This document shows, piece after piece, positions 45,309 through 54,370 of a DNA stretch of 64,000 nucleotides. Both the position numbers and the translations under genes were made by a program. Each line of letters begins with the position of its first letter. Position 1 is the first letter of the stretch. The stretch comes from JAAUTT01 sp038213375 (GTDB lineage Bacteria > Bacteroidota > Bacteroidia > Bacteroidales > JAAUTT01), in NCBI GenBank assembly GCA_038213375.1, contig JBBQTB010000020.1, positions 33,032-97,031 of the forward strand, written 5' to 3'. Under the pieces are notes generated by a model. The model ran no database searches, was not told where the DNA came from, and was given only the letters and a program-made list of their open reading frames with translations.

Positions 45309-45953
45309 TTAAATATCTATTAATTTATTCCGTATCGCATACATTACCAAATGGGCAGTGTTTTTCGAGTTTGTTTTGTCGAGCAGATTGGCACGGTGTT
45401 TATCAACGGTGCGTTTACTAATGTGAAGCGTTTCGGCAATCTCCTGATTGGAATAACCAATACAAATTTCTTTCAGTACTTCGAGCTCGCGATCGGAAAG
45501 GTTCTCAACTAATTCCTGATTTATTTGAGTTGTTCTAATGTTTTTCACCACGTTGTACAATAATTCCTGAGAGAAATATTTTCCACCGCTATGCACCGAG
45601 GTAATGGCTGTTTTCACTTCACTGATGTCAGAGTTTTTTAACATAAAGCCGCTAACTCCAGCTTCAATCATTTTATAATAATATTCCTCCTCGCCATACA
45701 TCGAAAGGCAGATCACCTTCAGCCCTGGAAATTTTTCGAGCGCTTTGGTGGTGGCCTGAATGCCGTCCATTTCGGGCATATCAATATCCATAAGAACAAT
45801 ATCGGGAGTTGTTTTATCTAGCAATTCCAAAAACTCAATCCCGTTGGATGCTTCTGCCATCACGTTAAAATTACCAGCATTGGTAAGCAACAATTTCATA
45901 CCATTTCGAAAAAGACTGTGATCGTCCACGATGATGATGTTTATGAGAGACAT
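45309..45953 (-). CDS. NarL/FixJ-type response regulator
   Basis: 214 residues. The receiver domain has IIVDDHSLFRNGMKLLL (acidic pair near the start) and phosphoacceptor D56 in VLMDIDMPEMDG. The C-terminal LuxR helix-turn-helix is LSDREVEV-like (LSDRELEVLKEICIGYSNQEIA then TLHISKRTVDKHRANLL). It binds DNA as a phosphorylated dimer. The histidine kinase is encoded directly upstream, so the pair is a two-component system whose signal is unknown. Confidence 0.95.
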   Translation of the reverse strand: MSLINIIIVDDHSLFRNGMKLLLTNAGNFNVMAEASNGIEFLELLDKTTPDIVLMDIDMPEMDGIQATTKALEKFPGLKVICLSMYGEEEYYYKMIEAGVSGFMLKNSDISEVKTAITSVHSGGKYFSQELLYNVVKNIRTTQINQELVENLSDRELEVLKEICIGYSNQEIAETLHISKRTVDKHRANLLDKTNSKNTAHLVMYAIRNKLIDI

Positions 45954-46029
45954 ACTTAGATTTTAGATTTCAATCAATTCATACTACTTTATACCTTATA
46001 CTTTGTAGATTCTACTTTCTACTTTCTCA

Positions 46030-46980
46030 CTATATTTTCACCCGAATAAGCACTTTCGTTCCACTTTCTCTGGTACTTTCCACATCCATTTTTCCTTTTA
46101 CAGAGTTTACTCTGGACAACATATTAGGATAGCCCATTCCGTGCGTTGTTGGGTTATCAATAACAATCTCATTCACATCAAAACCAATACCGTCGTCGGA
46201 ATATGAGAAGAGAATAGTTTTATGCTGACAATTGAGATTAATTTCTACATTCCTCGCATTAGCATGTTTCATCGTATTGTTGATGAGCTCACAGGCAACA
46301 CGATATAGCACCACTTCTACATTTTCTTCGAAACGACGGTTAAAGCCATTGGAATCGAATTGAATATGAACTACTTTATTATCAATTTTATTCGAGAAAT
46401 CCTTTATAGCGCTGGCCAATCCAAAATTATTAAGAATATGCGGGCTCAGATTGTTCGAAATCTCTTTAATACTTTTTATCGATTCATCAATTACATGAGC
46501 CGTGTTTGCAATGATCTCCTTACGTGAAGGATCGCTATCCATGAGTGATAGCGTTGATACCGACATTTTAACAGTTGAGAGCAATGGACCCAAGCCATCA
46601 TGCAGGTCCTTGGCAAACCGCTTGCGTTCTTTTTCTTCCGTCTGAATGATGGCATTCAAAACCCTGTTTTCGGCCTCGCGCCTCGATTGTTCAACCTTCT
46701 TTATAAAGTTAAATATTTTCCGGATAAACAATACTCCAACGGTTATGCAAAGAGAAGTTGCTAAGCCCATCCAGATAAAAATCACATTCATATCAATGGG
46801 TATCTTCTCATAAAGCACGGGGATAAGCTCGAACAACCTGTTCACTGCCATGATAAGAAATCCCAGAGAGATTAGGATCCAGGAAACATTGTATTTTGTA
46901 ACCTTGGTTAACCTGATAGCAGCAACTGCAGCAATAAACTGCAGAAGAATGGAAAGTACAAGTGCAATTTGAGTTACCAT
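46030..46980 (-). CDS. Membrane histidine kinase of the NarX/DegS (HisKA_3) class
   Basis: 316 residues. Three N-terminal membrane helices (to about residue 88) with almost no extracytoplasmic sensor. The HisKA_3 dimerisation helix has phospho-accepting H127 in KRFAKDLHDGLGPLLSTVKM, and the ATPase domain has NTMKHANARN (N box), DDGIGFD (G1) and GMGYPNMLSRV. It phosphorylates the LuxR-type regulator 76 bases downstream. The near-absent sensor domain suggests a membrane-derived or partner-supplied signal. Confidence 0.93.
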   Translation of the reverse strand: MVTQIALVLSILLQFIAAVAAIRLTKVTKYNVSWILISLGFLIMAVNRLFELIPVLYEKIPIDMNVIFIWMGLATSLCITVGVLFIRKIFNFIKKVEQSRREAENRVLNAIIQTEEKERKRFAKDLHDGLGPLLSTVKMSVSTLSLMDSDPSRKEIIANTAHVIDESIKSIKEISNNLSPHILNNFGLASAIKDFSNKIDNKVVHIQFDSNGFNRRFEENVEVVLYRVACELINNTMKHANARNVEINLNCQHKTILFSYSDDGIGFDVNEIVIDNPTTHGMGYPNMLSRVNSVKGKMDVESTRESGTKVLIRVKI

Positions 46981-47092
46981 GGAATAAAAGTCTTAAGTTA
47001 ATACAATCCGGCAAGCAGGAGCATAGATATAATGAAAAATTTACATCCCCAAAAATAGGAATATATAATAGAAATTAATGATAGTGAATCTC

Positions 47093-47100
47093 TATATTTG
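47093..47100 (+). promoter_or_regulatory. -7 box of the hicBA promoter
   Basis: TATATTTG is a perfect TAnnTTTG box that ends 20 bases before the hicB start at 47121. Confidence 0.5.
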
Positions 47101-47120
47101 TATGACAAAATGAAAACGAC

Positions 47121-47348
47121 ATGAAAACGGAAACTTGCTTTACAGCAATTATTAAAGAAACAAAGGATGGTTGGTTTATTGGCCAGATTGAAGAAATACC
47201 GGAAGCCATGTCTCAGGGAAAGTCACTTGAAGAACTTATGGAAAATCTTTCTGATGCGTTAAATATGGTACTTGAGATGCGTCGGGAAGAAACAATTAAA
47301 CAATACCACGGCGAAAAGTATTTTACCCGAAGATTGGCAGTTGTATGA
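47121..47348 (+). CDS. hicB: HicB-family antitoxin
   Basis: 75 residues with the partial RNase-H-like HicB fold: CFTAIIKETKDGWFIGQIEEIPEAMSQGKSLEE LMENL-type pattern. HicB neutralises HicA and represses the operon. The order antitoxin-then-toxin is opposite to the classical hicAB. The stop overlaps the hicA start by four bases (ATGA), giving translational coupling. The 75-residue form lacks a clear C-terminal DNA-binding domain. Confidence 0.88.
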   Translation: MKTETCFTAIIKETKDGWFIGQIEEIPEAMSQGKSLEELMENLSDALNMVLEMRREETIKQYHGEKYFTRRLAVV

Positions 47349-47536
47349 AGCGAACAGAGTTTATTAAATACCTGCACGAAAATGGCTGCTCGTTATATCG
47401 CGAAGGAAGCAAGCACACTGTATTTATAAACAATAATTCCAATAAACGTGTAACTGTGCCACGGCACAACGAATTACACAACGATTTCTGCAAAGACATT
47501 TGCAAACAACTTGGAATCCCGATTATACGGAAATAA
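47345..47536 (+). CDS. hicA: HicA-family toxin (mRNA interferase)
   Basis: 63 residues with a double-stranded-RNA-binding-like fold. Catalytic His24 is in REGSKHTVFINN, and VPRHNELHNDFCKDICKQLGI is the usual C-terminal half. HicA cleaves mRNA and is neutralised by HicB. It ends 9 bases before trmD, so toxin and trmD may share a transcript. Confidence 0.9.
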   Translation: MKRTEFIKYLHENGCSLYREGSKHTVFINNNSNKRVTVPRHNELHNDFCKDICKQLGIPIIRK

Positions 47537-47545
47537 TTATCTAAA

Positions 47546-48235
47546 ATGCGCATCGATATCATCACTGTCCTGCCCGAACTCATCGAAAGTCCCCTGAATC
47601 ATTCCATTGTAAAACGGGCAAAAGATAAAAACCTGGTAGAGATTGTTGTTCATAATTTACGTGATTACTCTTTGGATAAGCACAAGCGTGTGGATGATTA
47701 TGCTTTTAGCGGCGATGCCGGAATGGTGATGATGATTGAACCGATATTTCGGGCAATAAACGATCTCAAGTCTCAACGCGTGTATGATGAAATAATTTAC
47801 ACATCGCCTGATGGAAAGATGCTGAACCAGCAACGTTCAAATTATCTGTCAACATTAAAAAATATCATCATTCTTTGTGGTCATTACAAAGGTATTGACC
47901 AGCGGGTGCGAGATAATTTAATAACTATGGAAATTTCCATTGGCGATTACGTGCTTAGCGGAGGCGAACTTGCAGCTGCGGTTATAACTGATAGCATTGT
48001 TCGCCTTATACCCGGAGCGCTAGGTGATGAAACGTCCGCGCTAACTGACTCTTTTCAGGATAACCTGCTAGCTCCGCCGGTATATACCAGGCCTGCCGAA
48101 TTTAACGGCTGGAAAGTTCCCGAAATATTACTCAGCGGAAATGACGCTTTAATCGAAAAGTGGAAGTTCGAACAATCGATGGAGCGCACCAAACGCCTGC
48201 GACCCGAATTACTGGACGAATGGGGGGATGACTAG
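47546..48235 (+). CDS. trmD: tRNA (guanine37-N1)-methyltransferase
   Basis: 229 residues of the SPOUT-class TrmD. MRIDIITVLPELIESPLNHS at the start, KRVDDYAFSGDAGMVMMIEP, the knotted SAM site around LCGHYKGIDQRVRDN and SIGDYVLSGGELAA, and the C-terminal DNLLAPPVYTRPAEFNGWKVPEILLSGN are all present. It makes m1G37 in tRNAs and is essential in many bacteria. Here it lies between hicBA and a DUF4160/DUF2442 pair rather than in the usual rpsP-rimM-trmD-rplS context. Confidence 0.95.
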   Translation: MRIDIITVLPELIESPLNHSIVKRAKDKNLVEIVVHNLRDYSLDKHKRVDDYAFSGDAGMVMMIEPIFRAINDLKSQRVYDEIIYTSPDGKMLNQQRSNYLSTLKNIIILCGHYKGIDQRVRDNLITMEISIGDYVLSGGELAAAVITDSIVRLIPGALGDETSALTDSFQDNLLAPPVYTRPAEFNGWKVPEILLSGNDALIEKWKFEQSMERTKRLRPELLDEWGDD

Positions 48236-48274
48236 CTTTTTTTTCGTACTTTTATCAAAACTTAATGAAAGCAT

Positions 48275-48511
48275 ATGTCACCCACAGTTTTATTAATAGA
48301 CCCATACCGTTTTCATTTTTATTCCGATGAAAGAAACGAGCCTCCTCATATCCATGTTTCAACTTCAGATGGTGAGTGCAAATTTTGGCTTCGACCGGTG
48401 AAATTAGCCTCAAACATTAACCTACCGCCTCACATTTTAAGGAAAATTGAAAAAATAGTATATGAAAACGCCGAAACTTTAATTCAAAAATATTATGAAT
48501 TTCATAGATAA
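48275..48511 (+). CDS. DUF4160-family protein (possible toxin of a TA-like pair)
   Basis: 78 residues. MSPTVLLIDPYRFHFYSDERNEPPHIHV is the DUF4160 signature with conserved Phe-Ser-x-Glu and the PPHIHV histidines, followed by KFWLRPVKLASN. The family is found next to DUF2442 genes in many bacteria and is thought to be part of a toxin-antitoxin-like unit; the activity is not established here. The 3' end overlaps the DUF2442 gene by 17 bases. Confidence 0.8.
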   Translation: MSPTVLLIDPYRFHFYSDERNEPPHIHVSTSDGECKFWLRPVKLASNINLPPHILRKIEKIVYENAETLIQKYYEFHR

Positions 48512-48767
48512 CAGTACTGATGTAATTGCAGAACCAATCGCGTTAAACGCTTGGGTTGAAAGGCGTATTATTTTCATCGAACTTACCGATGGAAGAATCA
48601 TCGGTTTTCCGGCAAAACGTTTTAAAATCTTAAAGAACGCTACAGATGAGCAATTAAAAGAAATATCCATTCGTTTGAACGGATTTGCACTGCGATGGGA
48701 AAATATTGACGAAGATATTACCGTTAAAGGCATTCTTGCCGGAAACTTCCAGCTTCCGGAAGATTAA
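48495..48767 (+). CDS. DUF2442-family protein (possible antitoxin partner)
   Basis: 90 residues. AWVERRIIFIELTDGRIIGFPAKRF is the DUF2442 core, followed by a helical middle and the acidic WENIDEDITVKGILAG tail. The family is predicted to act as partner or DNA-binding antitoxin. It overlaps the DUF4160 gene, and its stop is three bases from the end of the convergent AddB-like gene. Confidence 0.8.
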   Translation: MNFIDNSTDVIAEPIALNAWVERRIIFIELTDGRIIGFPAKRFKILKNATDEQLKEISIRLNGFALRWENIDEDITVKGILAGNFQLPED

Positions 48768-48770
48768 CAG

Positions 48771-51629
48771 TTACCTGTGACAAATCGCCTTATAATCGCA
48801 GTACTCACAAACCTTTTTGTCTTCCACTTTTGTGAAAGATAATTCCGGATCAAATATCTCCTCCAGCAATTGTTTTAAACCATCTGTATAATCGTCTTTT
48901 ACCTGATGGATGCTGTCAACAAACTCCTTCTTTCCATAAAATATGCGCGACTCAAATTTCGACCCGAAAATTTCGCGCATACCATAAATGCCGGGAACAA
49001 TTGGTAAATTCTGGTAAATATCATTCTCACTCAGGATATATGCGTACATAAGAATTTGAAGCGCTTCCTTACTTTGATTCTTCCCCTCTGTATCGAATAA
49101 CCCCGGAATATCAGTAAACTTGCGATTGATTGGCCCGGTTTTGTAATCGATAACCCGCACTGATTGTTGATTTTTATCTATTCGGTCAATTTTGCCCCCA
49201 ATTCTTACCGAAATGTTTTTCCCATGCGAATAAATTGGAATAATGGTTTCGAATGAAGCCTCAAATTCCATTGGAGTTAATGGTGCCAGGTCGCGGTCGA
49301 CTTCCAATATCCGAAAAATGTATTTTCGTAATACCTCCTTCACCACAAGACTTTTACCATGCAACTGCGGAATATCGTCAGGTTTCTTAAAAAACTCAAT
49401 GGCAAAAGCTTTCAAAATTACCTCTTCAATAAAATTTTTATTGTCAATCAACCCGTTAAATGTTTCTTTCGTCATGCTGGTTTTGAGGAATTGACGATAA
49501 ATTTCCTCCATTGCTTTATGCAATAACTTTCCAAACATGGAGCCTTCAATATCTTCTGTTACTTCTTCCTTTTCGTAAATTTTTGCGACATAGCGGAAAT
49601 AAAAACGTAAACTGCATTCAAGATATGCATTGAGCGCTGTGGGAGTGAGAAAACGTGCATTATCGTTTTCGGCAGTGAACCTGGATAATGCTTCCATCAC
49701 CTCAGCTGACTTATGGATAGAAATCTCCTTCTCATCCGAAAGCGAAATCCGAAAATTCATACTTTGTTCATTGGCCTTAAATACAGATTCGTATTTGAGC
49801 TGATAAATAAACCGACTCATCTCGCGGGCTTTGTTGCCTCCCTGGGAATTATAGAGTAGTGTAACATTTTCGGCACGTTGGATAAGGCGATAGAAATAGT
49901 AGGCATATATTGCATCCTGATGCTCGATGGTAGGCAATCCAAAGCCTTTGCGTAGGTTATATGGAATAAACGTGTTGGATGCATCACTTTTGGGCAATAC
50001 ACCTTCGTTAGCCGACATAAGTATGATATTCGAAAAATCGAGCGTACGAGTTTCAAGAACGCCAAGAACTTGTAATCCTGCCAATGGTTCTCCTTTGAAT
50101 GGAATAGACAACGCACTGGTCATCTTACGAAGCACACGGACAAGTGTAGGAATTTCTAGCGGAATATTTTCGCTGGTTAATAAATCATTCAATCGGTTAA
50201 TTGAAGTAATAAATGTAAACCAATACTCGCGGTGAAAATTTCCTCTGGGCTGATTCCCTGTATCAGTATACACTAACCGGGCAGTAGTTGCGCCTATTTC
50301 AGTAATATACTCCAATAAATCACCCGCCGATTTGCTAAAAATAAAAAGCTGCGATAAAAACTCGTGTTTGGAAACTTCTTCTTTGGTTAAAAAAACACGG
50401 TTATACTTAAGAATATATGTAAGCAACTTGTTGGCCTCAACACTACAGATCAATTGAACATAGGGATGATTGAGCAGAGCGGTTACATCCCGATGATAAA
50501 AACGGTAATCGCCATCCTTAAATTGCTTCACATTCTTCTGCATAGCAATGAGAGCTTCGAAAAAACTGTACACAGGTGTGTATCTAAAAGGGTAACCAAG
50601 GGTAACATTCACCTCGCTAACCTCGTCAGGCAGTGATGACAATACGGGAATCAGCAAAGGCTCGTCGGCAAGCACTATGGCTGTATCAGCCAGCTTGTTC
50701 TGGTCTACATTCATGTTTTGAAGTACTGTGGATATTAGTTTAGCCTGACCAATATCCGACGGAACAGCTATAATCTGAATGTTTTTAGGTGAAGTGAGTA
50801 ATTTTTGAGGAGTTATAGTCCATGGTTGCGGAAACAGTTGGAGATTTTTGCGAATGAAAAACCCTGCTTCATGCCACTCGTTTTGGATGTAATAATCGTC
50901 GTAATCCCAAAAGAAATCTGCCAGTTTATTCTTTTTAAGATACAGGAAGTATTCCTTTTCGCACTCGTTTAATGCATTAAAACCAATGATGGCATAGCGT
51001 TGAAAAGCTGTTTTAACAGGTTTTCCGCTACGAACATTGTCAATTACCTGCTTACACATCATACCCTCATAAGCAAGGCCTTTCGACCTAAGTAGTTGCT
51101 GAAACCCAGTATAGACATTGAAAAGAACCGTCCAAACAGAAATAAAATCGTCTTTCAAGGGACTTGCTTCATGAAGCTTAATATTAGTCCAAAACTCGCG
51201 AATCATTTTAATTTGTTCTTCGGGTAGCGAAAACTGTTTTTCAATTTCCTTTAAATCCGAAAGGTTCTGGAAAAGCTGTTTCGGATCGGCGAGGTATTTG
51301 TCTATGTCATCGAAATCGTTAAGGAGCATTTCGCCCCAATAGTAAAATTCGTCGAATGTTTCGGTGGTTTTCTTTTCTTTAGTGTACACCTGATACAAAT
51401 AAAACACCAATGTGAGCTGATCGGCTGGCTGAAGACCACTCAAATCCTTCATGAGTTCAGCAATGGTGCGAATTTGTGGCATCCAAATGGGTTTGTCGAT
51501 ATATTGAGCCAGGTACCGGCTAAAAAACACCCCTGCACGACGGTTTGGGAACACCAGGCAAACATCCTGAAGTCCCATTTTATATGTCTGATGCAGGTAT
51601 TCGGCAACCGATTGGAGAAATGAAGTCAT
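48771..51629 (-). CDS. AddB-like PD-(D/E)XK nuclease
   Basis: 952 residues. The N-terminal helicase-like part (VFPNRRAGVFFSRYLA, later FSNIILMSANEGVLPKSDASNTFIPYNLR) resembles the inactivated helicase of AddB. The C-terminal RecB-type nuclease has GSMFGKLLHKAMEEIY (His), GGKIDRIDKNQQSVRVIDYKTG (Asp and D-x-K), and four cysteines for an iron-sulfur cluster (C in LNAYLECSLRFYF and the CEYCDYKAIC end). It would process double-strand breaks with an AddA helicase-nuclease, which is not encoded in the window. Confidence 0.88.
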   Translation of the reverse strand: MTSFLQSVAEYLHQTYKMGLQDVCLVFPNRRAGVFFSRYLAQYIDKPIWMPQIRTIAELMKDLSGLQPADQLTLVFYLYQVYTKEKKTTETFDEFYYWGEMLLNDFDDIDKYLADPKQLFQNLSDLKEIEKQFSLPEEQIKMIREFWTNIKLHEASPLKDDFISVWTVLFNVYTGFQQLLRSKGLAYEGMMCKQVIDNVRSGKPVKTAFQRYAIIGFNALNECEKEYFLYLKKNKLADFFWDYDDYYIQNEWHEAGFFIRKNLQLFPQPWTITPQKLLTSPKNIQIIAVPSDIGQAKLISTVLQNMNVDQNKLADTAIVLADEPLLIPVLSSLPDEVSEVNVTLGYPFRYTPVYSFFEALIAMQKNVKQFKDGDYRFYHRDVTALLNHPYVQLICSVEANKLLTYILKYNRVFLTKEEVSKHEFLSQLFIFSKSAGDLLEYITEIGATTARLVYTDTGNQPRGNFHREYWFTFITSINRLNDLLTSENIPLEIPTLVRVLRKMTSALSIPFKGEPLAGLQVLGVLETRTLDFSNIILMSANEGVLPKSDASNTFIPYNLRKGFGLPTIEHQDAIYAYYFYRLIQRAENVTLLYNSQGGNKAREMSRFIYQLKYESVFKANEQSMNFRISLSDEKEISIHKSAEVMEALSRFTAENDNARFLTPTALNAYLECSLRFYFRYVAKIYEKEEVTEDIEGSMFGKLLHKAMEEIYRQFLKTSMTKETFNGLIDNKNFIEEVILKAFAIEFFKKPDDIPQLHGKSLVVKEVLRKYIFRILEVDRDLAPLTPMEFEASFETIIPIYSHGKNISVRIGGKIDRIDKNQQSVRVIDYKTGPINRKFTDIPGLFDTEGKNQSKEALQILMYAYILSENDIYQNLPIVPGIYGMREIFGSKFESRIFYGKKEFVDSIHQVKDDYTDGLKQLLEEIFDPELSFTKVEDKKVCEYCDYKAICHR

Positions 51630-51803
51630 GAAATGATATTAATAATAATCCTCAAAGTTGTAATATAAATGAGATTTTATCAATACTTCATCCGTAGTTA
51701 TTTCCTAAAAATCTTCCTAATACATAAAATTTACATCATCATAGCAAAAAATGACTTATTTTTATTTCCAAAATCACATTCAATAACCAAAATTCTGAGC
51801 GCA

Positions 51804-53147
51804 ATGAAAAAACATCTCAACCTTATACTACGAATTACCGCAATTCTTCTGATTGTATTGTCTTATTTCGGTTATAAGATATACAAAAGTGTGGCTGGCT
51901 CTGAAGAAATAACAGGGAAGAAAGAGAATGTCCCTCAACCTATGACCAATATGCCACCACTTACAAAAGGTACTGCCGACTGGCCTAACTGGCGAGGACC
52001 AAAATTGGATGGAAAATCTGCTTTTACAGGTATAAAAACAGACTGGACAAAGGGTTTGGAAAAACTATGGCAAGTCGATTATTTATGTCAGGGAAAAGCC
52101 AATGCATCATGGTCATCACCCGTAATACAAGGTAACCGGTTAGTCGTAACAGGACGCGATGATAAAAACGATTTGGTTTTCTGTATCGATGCCGATAATG
52201 GCAAACTAATCTGGTCGAAATCATACACTGCGCAAGCTGAAACCAGTCATGGACCGGGCGCCCGTGCCACTCCATTTATCGACGACAACCGGGTTTATAC
52301 CTTTGGCCGAAGCGGCGACCTTGCCTGCTGGATGCTTGAAGATGGAAAACTTCTGTGGAAGAAAGATGTAAAGGAACTTGGTGGTGTCGAACCGCAATGG
52401 GGCTGTTCATCATCTCCTTTTGTATTTGAAAATAAAGTAATTGTCCAGGGTGGCGGAAAAGCCCTTGTGATTGCTTACAATAAAATGACGGGCGATATAG
52501 TATGGAAATCAATGCAAGGTGATGCGGGCTATTCGGCATCTACCATAATTACGATTGAAAATGAACCCAAACTCATCGTTTACCACGCGAAGGCTCTATC
52601 GCTAATGAATCTATCTGATGGAAAGGAAATCTGGAGAACCCCATGGGCAACTGAATATGGCGTAAATGCCACGACTCCTGTTGTTGAGAAAAACTTTATT
52701 TTTCATACAGCAGGATATGGAATGGGAGGACAAGCACTTGAAGTAAAAAAGGACGGGTTCTCAGTAAAATGGAAAAATGATGTTATTGCATCCCAACATT
52801 CCGATCCAGTTGTTATTGACGGATACATTTACGGGTATTCCGGCGAAAGCAGCGGCCGTAATGGAAAATTTAAATGTGTTGAAATGGCTACCGGAAAAGA
52901 AAATTGGAGCACTGATGATATAAGCTGGGGAACCATTATTTATGCCGATGGTTACCTTATCTGTTTCAGCGTAAAAGGCAACCTTTATCTTGTAAAGCCC
53001 AACCCAAAAAGATTCCAAAAAGTTGGAGAACTAAATAAGGCGATGGAAGATGTAACAAATCCTGCTTGGACAGCACCGGTAATTGCCAATGGAAAGCTAT
53101 ATCTGCGCTATCTTCAAAGGTTGGTATGCTATGACTTGAAAGGTTGA
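51804..53147 (+). CDS. PQQ-like beta-propeller repeat protein, membrane-anchored
   Basis: The start is placed at the ATG at 51804 (MKKHLNLILRITAILLIVLSYFGYK), which gives a signal anchor; 447 residues. An earlier in-frame ATG at 51669 adds 45 residues of no signal character. WPNWRGPKLDGKSA opens an eight-blade PQQ/BamB-type propeller; repeated blades read CIDADNGKLIWSKSY and AYNKMTGDIVWKSM. Whether it binds a cofactor is unclear; WRGP-type proteins are usually periplasmic. The TGA stop overlaps the ATG of the Rhs tip (TGATG). Confidence 0.85.
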   Translation: MKKHLNLILRITAILLIVLSYFGYKIYKSVAGSEEITGKKENVPQPMTNMPPLTKGTADWPNWRGPKLDGKSAFTGIKTDWTKGLEKLWQVDYLCQGKANASWSSPVIQGNRLVVTGRDDKNDLVFCIDADNGKLIWSKSYTAQAETSHGPGARATPFIDDNRVYTFGRSGDLACWMLEDGKLLWKKDVKELGGVEPQWGCSSSPFVFENKVIVQGGGKALVIAYNKMTGDIVWKSMQGDAGYSASTIITIENEPKLIVYHAKALSLMNLSDGKEIWRTPWATEYGVNATTPVVEKNFIFHTAGYGMGGQALEVKKDGFSVKWKNDVIASQHSDPVVIDGYIYGYSGESSGRNGKFKCVEMATGKENWSTDDISWGTIIYADGYLICFSVKGNLYLVKPNPKRFQKVGELNKAMEDVTNPAWTAPVIANGKLYLRYLQRLVCYDLKG

Positions 53148-54055
53148 TGTATTACCGTTACGGCTTTAACGGCAAGGAGAAGGATGACGATATTGCTGGA
53201 ACGACCGGGGCGGTGTATGATTACGGGTTTAGGGTTTATGATGCGAGGATCGCGAAGTTTTTGAGCGTGGATCCGCTGACGGGGAAATATCCTTGGTATA
53301 CGCCGTACCAGTTTGCTGGGAATACACCAATTGAAGCAATAGACTTAGATGGACTTGAAGAATTTCATACTCAAGATGGTGACGTGACTCCTTATACATC
53401 AATGAAATATGAAGGGGATGCGGTAAATAAAACAACTGCATTTCTATATAACTCGACTGTTGGAGCACTTTATAATCTATCGTCTTTGGCTATAAATAAA
53501 ACGAATCAAGTTCTTGCAAGGCCAAATGAAACATTAAACGATGTTAATACTACTGTAGATAATGTAGGTAAAAACATAAAACAAAGTTTAACTAAACCAC
53601 CGTCATTAAGTGATGTTAAAGAGGCATTTACAGATCCTAAAAATTATGAAGCTGTTCCTTTAGCGTTACTTGGAGGTCTTTTAAAACCAAAAATTACTAT
53701 ACCTTCTGCAGTAACAGTGACTGAGATGGTAAATTCTGAAATGACTACTGTTGGTCGTTGGATGTCAAAAACTGAATATGCTGCAATGAAAAATGGAAAA
53801 CCAGCTGCAGTTGGGGCAGGTGGCAAAACTTCAGTAACTGTTGGCGGCCCAAGCGTATGGCCTTCAGCTACGAAAGGCTCAGTGTATGCTGAATTTCAGG
53901 TTCCCACAAATAGTTTAGTTAACGGAGGTGGTGATGGAATTTTTAGTATAATTGGACCAAATGCTGGAGCTTCTCAAATGCGTCCACTACAAAAATTGGG
54001 AGGTCAAGTCTCTCCGGAAATACAAAATCTAACTCCTGTTTTAAAAGTAAAATAA
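53147..54055 (+). CDS. Orphan Rhs core tip with ADP-ribosyltransferase-like (TreTu-type) toxin tail
   Basis: 302 residues from an ATG that overlaps the PQQ gene's stop. It has only the last ~70 residues of an Rhs core (YRYGFNGKEKDDDIAGTTG to IDLDGLE), so the shell-forming repeats are missing. The C-terminal ~105 residues (from GRWMSKTEYAAM, R204, to the end) resemble the TreTu EF-Tu-modifying ART toxins: Tyr-rich strand, GSVYAEFQVP with E249 as the presumed catalytic Glu, and NSLVNGGGDG. Without a full Rhs shell it may be a cassette to be moved onto a longer Rhs gene. The 5' 207 bases are GC-rich compared with the tail. An immunity gene follows by one base. Confidence 0.75.
   Translation: MYYRYGFNGKEKDDDIAGTTGAVYDYGFRVYDARIAKFLSVDPLTGKYPWYTPYQFAGNTPIEAIDLDGLEEFHTQDGDVTPYTSMKYEGDAVNKTTAFLYNSTVGALYNLSSLAINKTNQVLARPNETLNDVNTTVDNVGKNIKQSLTKPPSLSDVKEAFTDPKNYEAVPLALLGGLLKPKITIPSAVTVTEMVNSEMTTVGRWMSKTEYAAMKNGKPAAVGAGGKTSVTVGGPSVWPSATKGSVYAEFQVPTNSLVNGGGDGIFSIIGPNAGASQMRPLQKLGGQVSPEIQNLTPVLKVK
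53153..53359 (+). repeat. Rhs core-tip repeat, copy 1
   Basis: 207 bases encoding 69 residues of Rhs core. Direct repeat of 61704-61910, with 23 differences by hand count, mostly synonymous. Homology stops right after the IDLDGLE junction, beyond which the tails differ. It is visibly more GC-rich than the following tail. Confidence 0.9.
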
Positions 54056-54056
54056 T

Positions 54057-54353
54057 ATGCAAGAAATATATGATTTATCATGGTTTAAAAAGTCATTAGC
54101 CCCTAAGTTAAACGATTTCAAGTTAGAATACAGATACTTTGATGAAGGAGATTTTGGGTCATTAAATCAAGTATTGTTTAATTCTTCTAAATTGGGAGGT
54201 GAAGTAGAATTCTGGTCTCGCAATTTTTTGAGAATTCATTTGTGGGATTATGAAAAAGATATAGAATTAATGAATATACTTATACACCCACATCAAAAAG
54301 AGGAAAAACAAAAGGTCTTTGAAGAATTACAAAATTTCGTAGATAAGAAATAA
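54057..54353 (+). CDS. Probable immunity protein for the ART-like Rhs toxin
   Basis: 98 residues, starting one base after the toxin stop, in the usual toxin-immunity order. Pattern: acidic patch FDEGDFGSLNQV, EVEFWSRNFLRIHLWDYEKDIELMNILIHP, and a helical C-terminus. It matches what I recall of small proteins encoded after TreTu-type Rhs toxins, but the family name is uncertain. Probably cytoplasmic: no signal peptide or membrane segment. Confidence 0.7.
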   Translation: MQEIYDLSWFKKSLAPKLNDFKLEYRYFDEGDFGSLNQVLFNSSKLGGEVEFWSRNFLRIHLWDYEKDIELMNILIHPHQKEEKQKVFEELQNFVDKK

Positions 54354-54370
54354 ATAGCCTAAATTAAGCT

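Noticed and set aside
48771..51629. AddB-like gene as part of a local defence system
   Set aside because: Neighbours are trmD, DUF pairs and a PQQ protein; no AddA or defence gene is present, so ordinary repair is more likely.
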